Assembly: GCF_000300005.1 (NCBI RefSeq)
Contig: NC_018691.1
Coordinates: forward strand, 2,728,001-2,792,000
Length of the DNA: 64,000 bases
Direction: 5' to 3'
Source of the DNA: Alloalcanivorax dieselolei B5
Lineage (GTDB): Bacteria > Pseudomonadota > Gammaproteobacteria > Pseudomonadales > Alcanivoracaceae
The notes under the pieces were generated by a model. The model searched no databases. It was given only the letters and a program-made list of their open reading frames with translations, and was not told the DNA's origin. Positions within the stretch are counted from its first letter, which is position 1. Each line of letters starts with the position of its first letter. Made by a program: the position numbers and the translations under genes. This document shows positions 27,300 through 36,800 of this stretch, piece by piece.

Positions 27300-29938
27300 A
27301 AGACCCGACAACACCGGATCCGGACGCCCTGCTGGCGGTCAACGACGACACTGGCCGGGGGCGTCTGAAGATTTTCATTGGCGCCGCCCCGGGGGTCGGC
27401 AAGACCTACGCCATGCTACAAGCGGCGCGGGAACTGGCCCGCCAGGGCCAGCCGGTACTGTTGGGCGTGATCGAATCCCATGGCCGCGGCGAAACCGAGG
27501 CGCTGTGCGCCAACCTTCCGCGCCTGCCTTTGCGTCCGATCCAGTATCGGGGGCACAGCTTTCATGAGTTCGATCTGCAGGAGGCGCTGCAACAACGCCC
27601 TTCTCTGATTCTGGTGGACGAACTCGCTCACCGGAACATTCCCGGCAGTCTCCATCCACGCCGCTATCAGGACATTGAAGATCTGCTTGCTGCTGGCATC
27701 GACGTGTGGACCACGGTCAACGTCCAGCACCTGGAAAGCCTCAACGATCACATCGCCCGTATCACTGGCGTGCGCATGCGCGAAACCGTGCCCGACGCCC
27801 TGGTTCAATCGGCCCGCGATCTGATCCTGGTGGATCTGCCGCCGGATCAACTGCTGGAACGGCTGCGCCAGGGCAAGGTGTATGTCCCGGAGCAGGCCCG
27901 CGCGGCCATGGACCACTTTTTCAACCGGAGCAATCTGACCGCCCTGCGCGAGCTCGCGCTGCAAACCGTGGCCAATCGTATCGACCACGACGTGTTCACC
28001 TCCATGGCCAGCCAGGGCGTCGATGGTCCCTGGCCGGTACGTCCGCGTCTGCTGGTATTGGTGGACGGGCGCGGCAATGACAAAGCGGTGGTGCGCGCCG
28101 CCGCGCGCATGGCGCAACGGCGCCGGGCACCCTGGACCACTCTTTGGGTGGACACCGGCCAAGCGCCGCCCGATACGCAAAAGCAGAACCTGGCAGCGGT
28201 ATTCCGACTCACCGAGCAATTGGGCGGCGACACCGTCACCCTGCACGGCCACGATGTGGTCGGCATGGCCCTGGACCATGCCCGCCACCACAACGTCACC
28301 GGCATTGTCTTCGGCCGCAGCCGCCACCGTCCGCTGGCTGGCTTGTTCGGTCGTACCTTGAGTCAGAAACTGATGCGCCGGGGCCAGGATTTCGAGCTGA
28401 CCTGCATCGCCAGCGCACCGCCGCACCACCGTCGGCGCTGGCGTGCGCCGGGCTGGCCGCCGGCACGGCAACTGTGGCTGGCGCTGTCGGTGGTGGCGGC
28501 GAGCGTGCTGGCCGCCGCGGTGGCGGACCATTTCCTGGCGTTGCCGAACCTGTCGCTGATCTTTCTTACCGGCGTCCTGCTGGTGGCCAGCCGCACCGGC
28601 ATGCGCGCCGCCACTTTCGCCGCCGTGCTCAGCCTGCTCACCTATAATTTTTTCTTCACCGAGCCGTTTTTCAGTCTGGCGATGTACCACACCCAGGATA
28701 TTCTCACCGTGGCGTTCTTCCTGGTCATCGCCCTGGTCACCGGTCGGTTGGCCAGCCGATTGCGCAATCAGGTGGTGAACCTGCGCCGCGTTGGCGACCA
28801 CAACCGCTCACTGCTGCGACTGAGCCGGAAGCTGGGCGGAGCCACCGGTATTCAGGACGTTCAACGGGAGGCCGGAGAGTACCTGAGCCGGGAGTTCGCC
28901 ACCGTGGTCAAAGTGGTGCCGTCCCAGGACCTGGATCAGGACAAGGGGCTCACCGGATCATTGCGCACCGCCGCCCAATGGGCTCTGGAAAGCGGCAAAC
29001 AAGCCGGACGTGGCACCGATACTCTGGGCGATCTGCCACAACGTATCTTTCCACTGCGTTTCCGCGACCAAAGCCTTGGTGTGCTGCTGCTCAGCGCGGA
29101 CAAGCTGGAAGGGCTCGACACCGCTGTGCTCAGCCATATGGAAACACTGGCCAACCAGGTCGCCCTGGCCCTGTGGCGGGTTCAACTCAGTGCCACCCTG
29201 GAAGCCTCCCGCGTCGCCGAGGAAACCGAGCGCCTGCGCTCGGCCCTGCTCTCCTCCATCTCCCACGACCTGCGTACCCCGCTGTCTTCCATGATCGGCG
29301 CCGCCAGCAGCCTGCGCGATCAGGCCTCACTGCTCAGTGAAGAACATCGACGGGAACTGCTCGACGCCATCCTCAACGAGGGGCACCGGCTGAACAGCTA
29401 TATCCAGAATCTGCTGGATATGACCCGGCTCGGCCACGGCACCCTGAAACTGGCACGGGACTGGATCGCGCCGGCGGATCTGATCGCCGCCGCACTGAAA
29501 CGCACCGCACCGCTTACCGCCAATCTGACACTCCATCGTCAGGTGGAAGCGGACCTGCCGCTGTTGTTCGTACACCCCGCGCTCATCGAGCAGGCCCTGG
29601 TGAACTTGATCGAGAACGCCGCCAAATTCTCCCCCACCGGCGGCGAAATCACCCTTGTCGCCCGGGCCGACACTGACCGCATCGTGGTCGAAATCAGCGA
29701 TCAGGGCCCCGGCATTCCAGAGGATCAACGAGAGAAAGTCTTCGACATGTTCTTCACCGGCGGCGACGGCGATCGGGGGCCCTACGGCAGCGGCCTGGGC
29801 CTCGCCATTTGCCGGGGCATGGTCGGCGCCCATGGCGGTACCATCGAGGCCCTGCCGCCCGTCAACGGTAGCGGTGCGCACATCGTGATAACCTTGCCCT
29901 TGATGGAACAACAGCCCGATGGACCGAACCATGTCTAG
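27296..29938 (+). CDS. kdpD: Sensor histidine kinase KdpD
   Basis: This is an 880-residue kinase that senses K+ limitation or ionic stress and phosphorylates KdpE. The N-terminal KdpD domain has Walker A GAAPGVGKTY, followed by a USP-like domain (about 245-365), four transmembrane helices (about 390-495), a GAF-like region, HisKA with phospho-accepting His657 (SISHDLRTPL), and HATPase with NLIENAAKFSP and GLGLAI. ATG 27296 overlaps the preceding stop (ATGA). Here kdpD follows the structural genes in one operon. Confidence 0.95.
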   Translation: MKDPTTPDPDALLAVNDDTGRGRLKIFIGAAPGVGKTYAMLQAARELARQGQPVLLGVIESHGRGETEALCANLPRLPLRPIQYRGHSFHEFDLQEALQQRPSLILVDELAHRNIPGSLHPRRYQDIEDLLAAGIDVWTTVNVQHLESLNDHIARITGVRMRETVPDALVQSARDLILVDLPPDQLLERLRQGKVYVPEQARAAMDHFFNRSNLTALRELALQTVANRIDHDVFTSMASQGVDGPWPVRPRLLVLVDGRGNDKAVVRAAARMAQRRRAPWTTLWVDTGQAPPDTQKQNLAAVFRLTEQLGGDTVTLHGHDVVGMALDHARHHNVTGIVFGRSRHRPLAGLFGRTLSQKLMRRGQDFELTCIASAPPHHRRRWRAPGWPPARQLWLALSVVAASVLAAAVADHFLALPNLSLIFLTGVLLVASRTGMRAATFAAVLSLLTYNFFFTEPFFSLAMYHTQDILTVAFFLVIALVTGRLASRLRNQVVNLRRVGDHNRSLLRLSRKLGGATGIQDVQREAGEYLSREFATVVKVVPSQDLDQDKGLTGSLRTAAQWALESGKQAGRGTDTLGDLPQRIFPLRFRDQSLGVLLLSADKLEGLDTAVLSHMETLANQVALALWRVQLSATLEASRVAEETERLRSALLSSISHDLRTPLSSMIGAASSLRDQASLLSEEHRRELLDAILNEGHRLNSYIQNLLDMTRLGHGTLKLARDWIAPADLIAAALKRTAPLTANLTLHRQVEADLPLLFVHPALIEQALVNLIENAAKFSPTGGEITLVARADTDRIVVEISDQGPGIPEDQREKVFDMFFTGGDGDRGPYGSGLGLAICRGMVGAHGGTIEALPPVNGSGAHIVITLPLMEQQPDGPNHV

Positions 29939-30632
29939 TCCCGCCGCCGGCGGCATTCTGATCATCGACGACGAAGTGCAAATCCGTCGCTTTCTGCGCA
30001 TCAGCCTGCAAACCGAAGGCTATCAGGTCAACGAAGCCGCCACCGGCGGCGACGGCCTGGCCCTGGCCGAAACCAGCCAGCCCGCGCTGATCGTACTGGA
30101 CCTGGGCCTGCCCGATCTCGATGGGCAGGATGTGCTTGGCAGGATCAGGGCCTTCAGCAACGTGCCGGTGATCATTCTTTCAGTCCGCGATGACGAAGGC
30201 GAAAAAGTGCGCGCCCTGGATCTCGGCGCCAACGACTATGTCACCAAGCCCTTCGGCGTTCAGGAATTCCTTGCCCGGGTGCGCCGGCACCTCGGTCACG
30301 TCAACGACGCCGGCGTCGTCCGCAACGAGTACGACGACGGCCACCTGCGCTTCGACCTCGCCCGGCACCAGGTGGAACTGGCCGGTGAACCGGTCAAACT
30401 CACCCCCAAAGAATTCAACGTCCTCGGTATCCTGATCCGCAACGCCGACCGGGTCATTACTCAACAACAGCTGCTGCGCCAAGTGTGGGGAGAGAGTCAC
30501 CAGCACGACAGCCATTACCTGCGTATCCTTATTGGCCGCCTGCGCCATAAACTGGGAGACGACCCGGTGGCCCCGACTTATCTCCACACCGAACCTGGCG
30601 TTGGTTACCGCTTTGAGACCCGCGTCAGCTGA
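29919..30632 (+). CDS. kdpE: Response regulator KdpE
   Basis: This is a 237-residue OmpR-family regulator: receiver domain with DDE near residues 17-19, phospho-acceptor Asp61 and conserved Lys in TKPF, then a winged-helix DNA-binding domain (about 140-237) ending in GVGYRFE. Phosphorylated KdpE activates the kdp operon. It overlaps the kdpD 3' end by 20 bases; an alternative ATG at 29931 would shorten it by four residues. Confidence 0.94.
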   Translation: MDRTMSSPAAGGILIIDDEVQIRRFLRISLQTEGYQVNEAATGGDGLALAETSQPALIVLDLGLPDLDGQDVLGRIRAFSNVPVIILSVRDDEGEKVRALDLGANDYVTKPFGVQEFLARVRRHLGHVNDAGVVRNEYDDGHLRFDLARHQVELAGEPVKLTPKEFNVLGILIRNADRVITQQQLLRQVWGESHQHDSHYLRILIGRLRHKLGDDPVAPTYLHTEPGVGYRFETRVS

Positions 30633-30690
30633 CCCCCACCCTTGCCTCCACTCCCATTCCTGCTAAACTACCGCGCCGTTACAGGTCCAT

Positions 30691-30766
<76 letters not shown>

Positions 30767-30772
30767 GATTAT

Positions 30773-30810
30773 AAAGGCGGTCATTTTCCAATGTGGGAGT
30801 GATGGCCTTT
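30773..30810. terminator. Imperfect hairpin between tRNA-Thr and pchA
   Basis: AAAGGCGGTCA and TGATGGCCTTT form an 11-base imperfect stem with two mismatches and a 16-base loop. It lies where both the tRNA transcript and the convergent siderophore operon should end. There is no clear U run, so confidence is low. Confidence 0.35.
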
Positions 30811-30826
30811 TAGGCGGACACGATGA

Positions 30827-32227
30827 TCAACCCTCACGCCCATCGCCTGCCAACGCTCTCTGCATACAAGACAGTTTGAGGCTGGTTTCCCCATATTCCT
30901 GCTCAGGTACCGAATCCGCCACCAGCCCGCAACCGGCGAACAGGTGGCATTCCCGGCCACTGATCAGGGCCGAGCGTAACGCGACCACGAAGTCGCCATT
31001 GCCGGCGCCGTCAATCCAGCCCAGAGGCCCCGCGTACCAGCCGCGGTCAAAGCCCTCGTGGACGCGAATACAGGCCAGGGCCTCGTGTTTCGGATAACCG
31101 GCCACGGCGGGGGTCGGCTGCATGGCCTCCACCAGTTCGAGAACTCCGGCGCCAGCGGCGACACGGCCCTCGATCCGGGTGCTCAAATGCTGCATCACCG
31201 GCAGGCGATGCAGCACCGGCTCCGGAGACACCCGCAACTCGTCGAGTAGCGGCCGCAGTGCATCACGGATGGCCTGGACCACCCATTCATGCTCGTGCCG
31301 GTCCTTGGCCGAGGCCAGCAGCTGTTCCCCCAGACGCTGGTCGGCCTCCGGGTCGCTTCCCCGTCGTACCGTGCCCGCCAGGGCGTGGGTCTCCACCCTG
31401 CCGTCATTCACGGAAACCAGACGTTCCGGTGTCGCCCCTAAAAAGCACAGACCGCCATGACGGACGGCGAAGAGATGGGAGTGCGAGTCCGTGTCACGCA
31501 AGCGGCGCAGCACCGTGGCCGCGGACAACCGCTCCGAGTAGGTCTGGTGCAGATGGCGCGCCAACACCACTTTGTTCATCCGGCCCGCCCGGATCGCGGC
31601 GATCAACGTTTCCGCCTTCGCCTGCCATTGCCGCGCGCCGATCCCTTGCTCCCGTATCAACGTCGGCGCCGGTGGGGACGACAACGCCGCCCGTTCACCA
31701 AGCAGGAGCGTCTCGATATCACGCCGATAGCGATGGCCTTCGACCACCGGGTCGTCGTCCTGCCGCACCAGCTTATGGCAGATCAAACGACTTTCCCGCG
31801 CCGTGCACTCCAGCAACAGACGCGGCACCGTCAGGCAAGCGTCGGGGAATCGTCTCCAGGGCCAGTGCCGGTCCGCCGCCTGGTCGAAACGCAGCCCACC
31901 GATGGCCCGGGCCCCCGACGTGCCTTCAATGACCGCTTCGTCATTGAGCCGCCGCCAGCGCCGCTGCAGCCCCGCCAAACCGGAATCGGCATCGGGCACG
32001 CATTCCAGCGCGCGGCCAATCCCCAGCAACACAAGTTCCGGTTCCCGGGTTTCCCAGTAAAGGCAGTCACCGCCCATGGTTTCCAACCGCTGGTACAACG
32101 CCATCGGGTCCGCGCCGGACCAGGGAAAAGCCAACACCGCCAGTACCGGCCGGCCGGATTGCCGGGCCTGTTTTCGCGCCTTGGCGAACACGGATTCAAA
32201 ATCTCCCACCCGTGTCATCATATTCAT
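30827..32227 (-). CDS. pchA: Isochorismate synthase (salicylate pathway)
   Basis: This is a 466-residue chorismate-utilising enzyme that converts chorismate to isochorismate, the first step to salicylate. The chorismate-binding domain fills the C-terminal half, with GRMNKVVLAR, GATPERLVS, ALAGTVRRG and the EQEYGETSLKLS ending. Because a separate PchB lyase is encoded next door, this is called isochorismate synthase and not a bifunctional salicylate synthase. It is the last gene of the operon; its ATG overlaps the pchB stop (ATGA). Length is close to P. aeruginosa PchA. Confidence 0.92.
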   Translation of the reverse strand: MNMMTRVGDFESVFAKARKQARQSGRPVLAVLAFPWSGADPMALYQRLETMGGDCLYWETREPELVLLGIGRALECVPDADSGLAGLQRRWRRLNDEAVIEGTSGARAIGGLRFDQAADRHWPWRRFPDACLTVPRLLLECTARESRLICHKLVRQDDDPVVEGHRYRRDIETLLLGERAALSSPPAPTLIREQGIGARQWQAKAETLIAAIRAGRMNKVVLARHLHQTYSERLSAATVLRRLRDTDSHSHLFAVRHGGLCFLGATPERLVSVNDGRVETHALAGTVRRGSDPEADQRLGEQLLASAKDRHEHEWVVQAIRDALRPLLDELRVSPEPVLHRLPVMQHLSTRIEGRVAAGAGVLELVEAMQPTPAVAGYPKHEALACIRVHEGFDRGWYAGPLGWIDGAGNGDFVVALRSALISGRECHLFAGCGLVADSVPEQEYGETSLKLSCMQRALAGDGREG

Positions 32228-32529
32228 GCTTGTCCTCTCCGTGACCGCCAGTACTCCACCTGGCGAGCGATGAACCAGGGAATCAGGTGTTCAAACAAGG
32301 ATTCGACGAAATCGCTATCGAGTCCGTTTTCTTTTGCCCAGCGGCGACGCGCTTCCAACATCGACGCTACCCGGTCCGGCGCGGGGATGCTTTGTTCATT
32401 CGGTTTGAACCGTGACGCGGCCAATACGTAACCCATCCGTTTGCCCAGAAGCGTCACCATTTCATGATCCAGCGTATCGATGGCGTGGCGGATATCGGCA
32501 AGGCCGGTGCACTCGTCAGGTCGTAACAT
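32224..32529 (-). CDS. pchB: Isochorismate pyruvate lyase
   Basis: This is a 101-residue AroQ-fold enzyme that cleaves isochorismate to salicylate and pyruvate. All four active-site residues known for PchB are at the same numbers: Arg14, Arg31, Lys42 and Gln90. Length equals P. aeruginosa PchB. The ATG follows GGAGGGAGAAGG, and pchC ends 14 bases inside it. Salicylate is the aryl starter of the siderophore. Confidence 0.95.
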   Translation of the reverse strand: MLRPDECTGLADIRHAIDTLDHEMVTLLGKRMGYVLAASRFKPNEQSIPAPDRVASMLEARRRWAKENGLDSDFVESLFEHLIPWFIARQVEYWRSRRGQA

Positions 32530-33295
32530 ACCTTCTCCCTCCTTGGCTGATCGGAAAATCCAGGCGTTGCAGCACTCTGTCGACCAGGTCCGGGTACTGC
32601 TCGCGCAGATAGAAGTGGCCGCCGTGAAACGGCAAGATCCCCAGTGTCCAGGGCGTGACGTCCTGCCAGGCCCGCACCTCGTCCTCGTTGATCTCAGCGT
32701 CATCAAGGGGAAAACAGACGTCCACGGGCACGCCAACCGATTCGGGACAGTCGCGCGTGTATCGTTCGATCAGCCGGTAATCGTTGCGCAGCATGGGCAT
32801 GAACAACTCCCGCATGGCCGGTTCATCAAGCGGCGTGCGGCCACCGGAAAGACGTCTTATGTCCTCCAGCAATGCCGCGTCCCCCTGTTGATGGAGCGCG
32901 CTGTCACGTTGCCGGTGAGGCGCGGGATGGGCGGACACCACCAGACGGCTCAGTGACAGCTTCCGGCGTCGCAGCCGCAGCGCCACCTCATAGGCCAGAG
33001 CAGCACCCAGACTGTGCCCGAACAACACCAGCGGCACCCCGGCGAACGGCGCCAGCGCCTCGGTGATGTCATCGGCCAGCGCTTCCAGGGAGTCCGCGAA
33101 CGGTTCCGGGTAGCGCTCCTCCCGCCCTGGATACTGCACCGCCAACAGATCGAGATGATCCGGCAGCACCTTGCCCCAATCGCGGTAGCAACTGGCACTG
33201 CCGCCGGCGTGCGGCAGGCACACCAGGCGCGCCGACGGTTGTTCGCTGAGACGAAAACAGCGAATAGCCGGGTGCCTTGCCTTTGCGGTCATCAT
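32516..33295 (-). CDS. pchC: Type II (editing) thioesterase
   Basis: This is a 259-residue alpha/beta hydrolase with GHSLG (Ser95). The PHAGGSASCY motif near residue 28 is typical of stand-alone thioesterases that clear misprimed carrier proteins in NRPS assembly lines, as PchC does for pyochelin. The ATG at 33295 follows GGGGAGG and overlaps the pchD stop (ATGATGA). Confidence 0.93.
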   Translation of the reverse strand: MMTAKARHPAIRCFRLSEQPSARLVCLPHAGGSASCYRDWGKVLPDHLDLLAVQYPGREERYPEPFADSLEALADDITEALAPFAGVPLVLFGHSLGAALAYEVALRLRRRKLSLSRLVVSAHPAPHRQRDSALHQQGDAALLEDIRRLSGGRTPLDEPAMRELFMPMLRNDYRLIERYTRDCPESVGVPVDVCFPLDDAEINEDEVRAWQDVTPWTLGILPFHGGHFYLREQYPDLVDRVLQRLDFPISQGGRRYVTT

Positions 33296-34899
33296 GAGGC
33301 CTCCCCGGCAACAAGCCGCTCGACCAGTTGCCGTCGATTGATCTTGCCCAGCCGCGTCAATGGAAAGCCGTCCACGACTTCGAGCCGATCCAGCAGCTTG
33401 TAAGCCGCCAGCCCCGAGGCGGACAGATGCGCATTCAATTCCGGCAATCGCGGCGCTTCGCCCTTGACGATGATGCACGCACAGCTGCATTCGCCCAGCG
33501 TCTCGTGAGGCAGACCAACCAGCGCCACATCGGCGATGGCCGGGTGCGACAGCAGGTGGTTCTCCACATCCTCCACCGGAACCTTTTCCCCGCCCCGATT
33601 AATGACGTCCTTGTCCCGGCCTTCCACCACCAGATAACCGCCGTCCAGACGCCGCACCCGGTCGCCACTGCGGTAATAGCCCTCCTCGGTGAAGGCCCGC
33701 CGGTTGTGCGTCTGCGCCCGGTAGTAACCGCGCAGAGTGTAGGGCCCCCGGACCAGCAGTTCGCCGACTTCACCGTCGGGCAGATCCCGGCCCTGTTCGT
33801 CCACCACCCGGACCTCGTCGTCCTCGGCCAGGGGGCGGCCCTGGGTATCGAGGATCCGCGACGGTGGATCATCCGGCGCGGTCATGCACAACAGGCCCTC
33901 CGCCATGCCGTAGACCTGCTGCAAACCGCACCCCAGGACCTCGCCGACCCGCGCCGCCACCTCGGCTTTGAGACGGGCGCCGCCCACCTGTAACAGACGC
34001 AGACTGCTCAGATCGGCGCCGGCATGGGGCGCGAACTCCAGCCACACGCGCACCAGTGTCGGGATCAGAGCGGTCACCGTTATCCGTTCGCTCTCCACCA
34101 GCTCGAAGGCGGTATCGGGGCTCGGGTCGGGGCACAGCACCACCGTGCCCCCCACTTCGAACGTTCCCAACAATCCCGGACACGCCAGGGGAAAATTGTG
34201 CGCCACGGGCAACACCGCCAGATAACGGGTATCGCCGCGGAACCCGGTCCGCTCGGCGCTGGCGCGGGCGTTATACAGATAATCGTTGTGCGTGCGGGGA
34301 ATCAGTTTGGGCAAGCCGGTGGTGCCGCCGGACAATAGCAGCACGGCAACGTCATCGGCGGCGGGCACGGCGATCGGACGCGGCTCGGCGTCCAGGGAGG
34401 CAAAACGTTGGAAGTCGCCGGCGTCTCCGACCACGAACACCGAACGCAGGGTATCGACCTGCTCCAACAGTGTCCGCGCCATCGGACGATAATCGAAGCC
34501 CAGATGCGTATCGGCGATCACATAGGCCCGGGCCCCCGAAAGCCGCGCCAGATGATGGATTTCATTTTCCCGGTGTGCCGGCAACGCCAACACCGGGATC
34601 ACGCCGACTCGGAACAGCGCCAGGCTCAACGCGACGAATTCCGCCCGGTTGGGCAACTGCAGCAGGATTCGCTGGCCGGCTTTGAATCCCGCCGCCAGCA
34701 CCCCCGCCGCCAGCCGTTCCACCCAGCTGTCCAGTTCCCGGTAACTCCAGCGCCGGTCACCGTCCACCAGCGCGGGGCGGTCAGCGAAATCGGCGGCGCG
34801 GCGGCGCCACCAGCTGCCCAGATCGAGATCGCGCCAATAACCTTTGCGCCGGTAACGCTCCGCCGTTCGCGGCGGCCAGGGTACACAGCCTTCCAACAT
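33292..34899 (-). CDS. pchD: Salicylate-AMP ligase
   Basis: This is a 535-residue free-standing aryl-acid adenylation enzyme. It should activate salicylate with ATP and load it on the aryl carrier domain at the N-terminus of the large NRPS. A3 core [12 protein letters not shown]5 QVYGMAEG, A7 YRSGDRVRR and A10 with the catalytic Lys in LGKINRR are present. HNF in LPVAHNFPL carries the asparagine that marks salicylate/dihydroxybenzoate activators. ATG 34899 was chosen because AAAGGAGG lies five bases upstream; an ATG at 34920 lacks this. Confidence 0.94.
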   Translation of the reverse strand: MLEGCVPWPPRTAERYRRKGYWRDLDLGSWWRRRAADFADRPALVDGDRRWSYRELDSWVERLAAGVLAAGFKAGQRILLQLPNRAEFVALSLALFRVGVIPVLALPAHRENEIHHLARLSGARAYVIADTHLGFDYRPMARTLLEQVDTLRSVFVVGDAGDFQRFASLDAEPRPIAVPAADDVAVLLLSGGTTGLPKLIPRTHNDYLYNARASAERTGFRGDTRYLAVLPVAHNFPLACPGLLGTFEVGGTVVLCPDPSPDTAFELVESERITVTALIPTLVRVWLEFAPHAGADLSSLRLLQVGGARLKAEVAARVGEVLGCGLQQVYGMAEGLLCMTAPDDPPSRILDTQGRPLAEDDEVRVVDEQGRDLPDGEVGELLVRGPYTLRGYYRAQTHNRRAFTEEGYYRSGDRVRRLDGGYLVVEGRDKDVINRGGEKVPVEDVENHLLSHPAIADVALVGLPHETLGECSCACIIVKGEAPRLPELNAHLSASGLAAYKLLDRLEVVDGFPLTRLGKINRRQLVERLVAGEAS

Positions 34900-34930
34900 G
34901 GTTGCCTCCTTTGCGGTCAACAGAGGTCAG

Positions 34931-35638
34931 TCACCCCATCGCGCCGGCCGGAACCCCGGCCGGACGAATCGAGGCACCGTGTGTCAAAGTCCCGTCCAGT
35001 GCACGGGACAGGCCTTCCAGTTCGATCCACAACACGCCGGTGCGCTCCGCCGCTTCGACGGAAAATACCGGATCGTCGCCCACCAGATTGTTCAACAGCA
35101 CGCGGTCCTCCGCCCGCGCCCCCAGACGCACGCGCCGCAATGCCGTGGCGCCGTTGTCGTGTCGCACGGTGGCCGGATGCTGCGGCGGATCGTAGGGCGT
35201 CACCAAAAAGGGAAGCCGGCTGTGGCGCGGATAGGCGAAACGGAAGCGGGTGCGCTGGCCGTCCGGACGGGTACGCCGCCAGGGCACGAAACGGCCGAGG
35301 GCGATGCCGCAGCGTTTCAGTCTGGCCGTCACCGCCTTGGGGTCATCATTGGTCACCACCGCCACGTCACAAAACCCTTCCCCGGCCTCCCCCCAGCGCA
35401 CCATGCGTTCGCCGGCGCCACGCCCGGCCATCAGATCGATGGGCCATTTGAAATAACGGGCATTGGCCGGCGTGGTGAGCAATTCGATCACCGGTCCACG
35501 ACAAAACCAGATGTGCGCGTGCTGGGCTTTTTCCGGGTCGGTGGCGTAGTCCACCTGAAACCCGAGAGCCCGGAAATCCACCACCGCCTGATGCAGATCA
35601 CGCACCCAGAGCAGCACATGGCTGCAGGACAGACTCAT
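34931..35638 (-). CDS. VOC/glyoxalase-like protein in the siderophore operon
   Basis: This is a 235-residue protein of the vicinal-oxygen-chelate type (glyoxalase-like domain). The opening SHVLLWVRDLHQAVVDFRALGF is a classic VOC first strand and helix. A good GAGGAGG ribosome-binding site precedes the ATG, and the gene begins immediately after the reductase stop. Known pyochelin loci have no such gene as far as I recall. It could be a tailoring or cyclisation enzyme, a self-protection protein or a siderophore-binding protein. Confidence 0.75.
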   Translation of the reverse strand: MSLSCSHVLLWVRDLHQAVVDFRALGFQVDYATDPEKAQHAHIWFCRGPVIELLTTPANARYFKWPIDLMAGRGAGERMVRWGEAGEGFCDVAVVTNDDPKAVTARLKRCGIALGRFVPWRRTRPDGQRTRFRFAYPRHSRLPFLVTPYDPPQHPATVRHDNGATALRRVRLGARAEDRVLLNNLVGDDPVFSVEAAERTGVLWIELEGLSRALDGTLTHGASIRPAGVPAGAMG

Positions 35639-35639
35639 C

Positions 35640-36800
35640 TCACCCCTCCTCCTCGATCGCCGCCGCCCGCAGCGCATCGAGACACACTTCCCGGGGCTCA
35701 CCCGGGCGGATCAATTCCGGCATCCCCACCTGCGCCGTCATATCCTTCCACGCCTGTGACACCGCCAACGCCCATTGGCCACTGCCCGCCCGGCGCGCCG
35801 GATCCTCGATATCCCGACACAGGCGCGACAGAGCGGACGCCACCGCCTCCGGCCAGACGTCGGCGAACACCCGGTGATAGTCCCCCGGCGCCTGATCACT
35901 CAAGGTCACGGTGCTGGGCACCGCCAGACGGTCGGTCCCCGGCCCCGCCATTAACAAACGGCCGGTGTCATCGCGGGGCGCATGCAGGCGCGGGTTCCAA
36001 AGCACCGGCCCATGAGTCTCGGCCAGCGTCAGCACCCCGCCTTCCCAACCCAGCGTGATGCGGTGCATCAGGTAGGAATGGTTGTCCGGATCATCGGGAT
36101 GCACCTGGTTCTGGATGCGCAGCGTGGTGGGCACGCCGCCAATGGTCGCGTTCAAGGACCGGAAAGGCGTCGGTGCGATACCGGCCGGCTCCGGCCCGGC
36201 CTGAAACGACCAGGGCCGCAACCCGCCGGCCGCGCGTCCGAGGATGTCGATCAGGGGATACGCCACCTGGCTGTTGCAAGCGGCGTCGATAAAGGCCAGA
36301 GGCTGCCGCCGGCACAGATGAGCCGCGGCGGCCAGCATCCGCCGAACCGGCTTGAGGGTCGGATACAGCGTATTCACCGCGTAGGCGGCGTCTCCGGCGC
36401 GGGCGGCGCGCAGGCAGTCGATGATTTCCGTACCGTGCACCGGGTGTTCCTGCAACACATGGAACCCCCGTTTGAGCAATCCGCACGCCAGTTCGGATCC
36501 CTCTCCACCGAGGGCGCCGGAGCGCACCACCACGCAGACGATATCGACGTCATCGGGAATCTGTTCCGGATCGGTGAACAGCGGCACGTCCCGGCGCTCG
36601 GCCAGGGCGCGGGAGTACTCGCTGCCCTTGGCGAGAAGGCCCGCCAATTGAAAACAATCCGGGCGGGACAACACCGCATCAATGTAAATGCGACCGAAAG
36701 CGGTGCCCGCCACCACCACCCGGCGTCGCCCACCGCCGTGCCGGCTCACCATGCCACCGGCATCCGTCGCGGACCGCGAAAGAAAGTTTTCGTCTTCCAT
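35640..36800 (-). CDS. pchG: Thiazolinyl imide reductase (PchG/Irp3/YbtU family)
   Basis: This is a 386-residue NADPH-dependent reductase that reduces one carrier-bound thiazoline ring to thiazolidine. The Rossmann motif VVVAGTAFGRIY is near residue 28, followed by VLQEHPVH and AVNTLYPTL, which are characteristic of this family. ATG 36800 has GGAGAGA upstream and overlaps the P450 gene by 55 bases. An ATG at 36752 or GTG at 36749, next to the P450 stop, would give a length nearer to P. aeruginosa PchG. Confidence 0.88.
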   Translation of the reverse strand: MEDENFLSRSATDAGGMVSRHGGGRRRVVVAGTAFGRIYIDAVLSRPDCFQLAGLLAKGSEYSRALAERRDVPLFTDPEQIPDDVDIVCVVVRSGALGGEGSELACGLLKRGFHVLQEHPVHGTEIIDCLRAARAGDAAYAVNTLYPTLKPVRRMLAAAAHLCRRQPLAFIDAACNSQVAYPLIDILGRAAGGLRPWSFQAGPEPAGIAPTPFRSLNATIGGVPTTLRIQNQVHPDDPDNHSYLMHRITLGWEGGVLTLAETHGPVLWNPRLHAPRDDTGRLLMAGPGTDRLAVPSTVTLSDQAPGDYHRVFADVWPEAVASALSRLCRDIEDPARRAGSGQWALAVSQAWKDMTAQVGMPELIRPGEPREVCLDALRAAAIEEEG

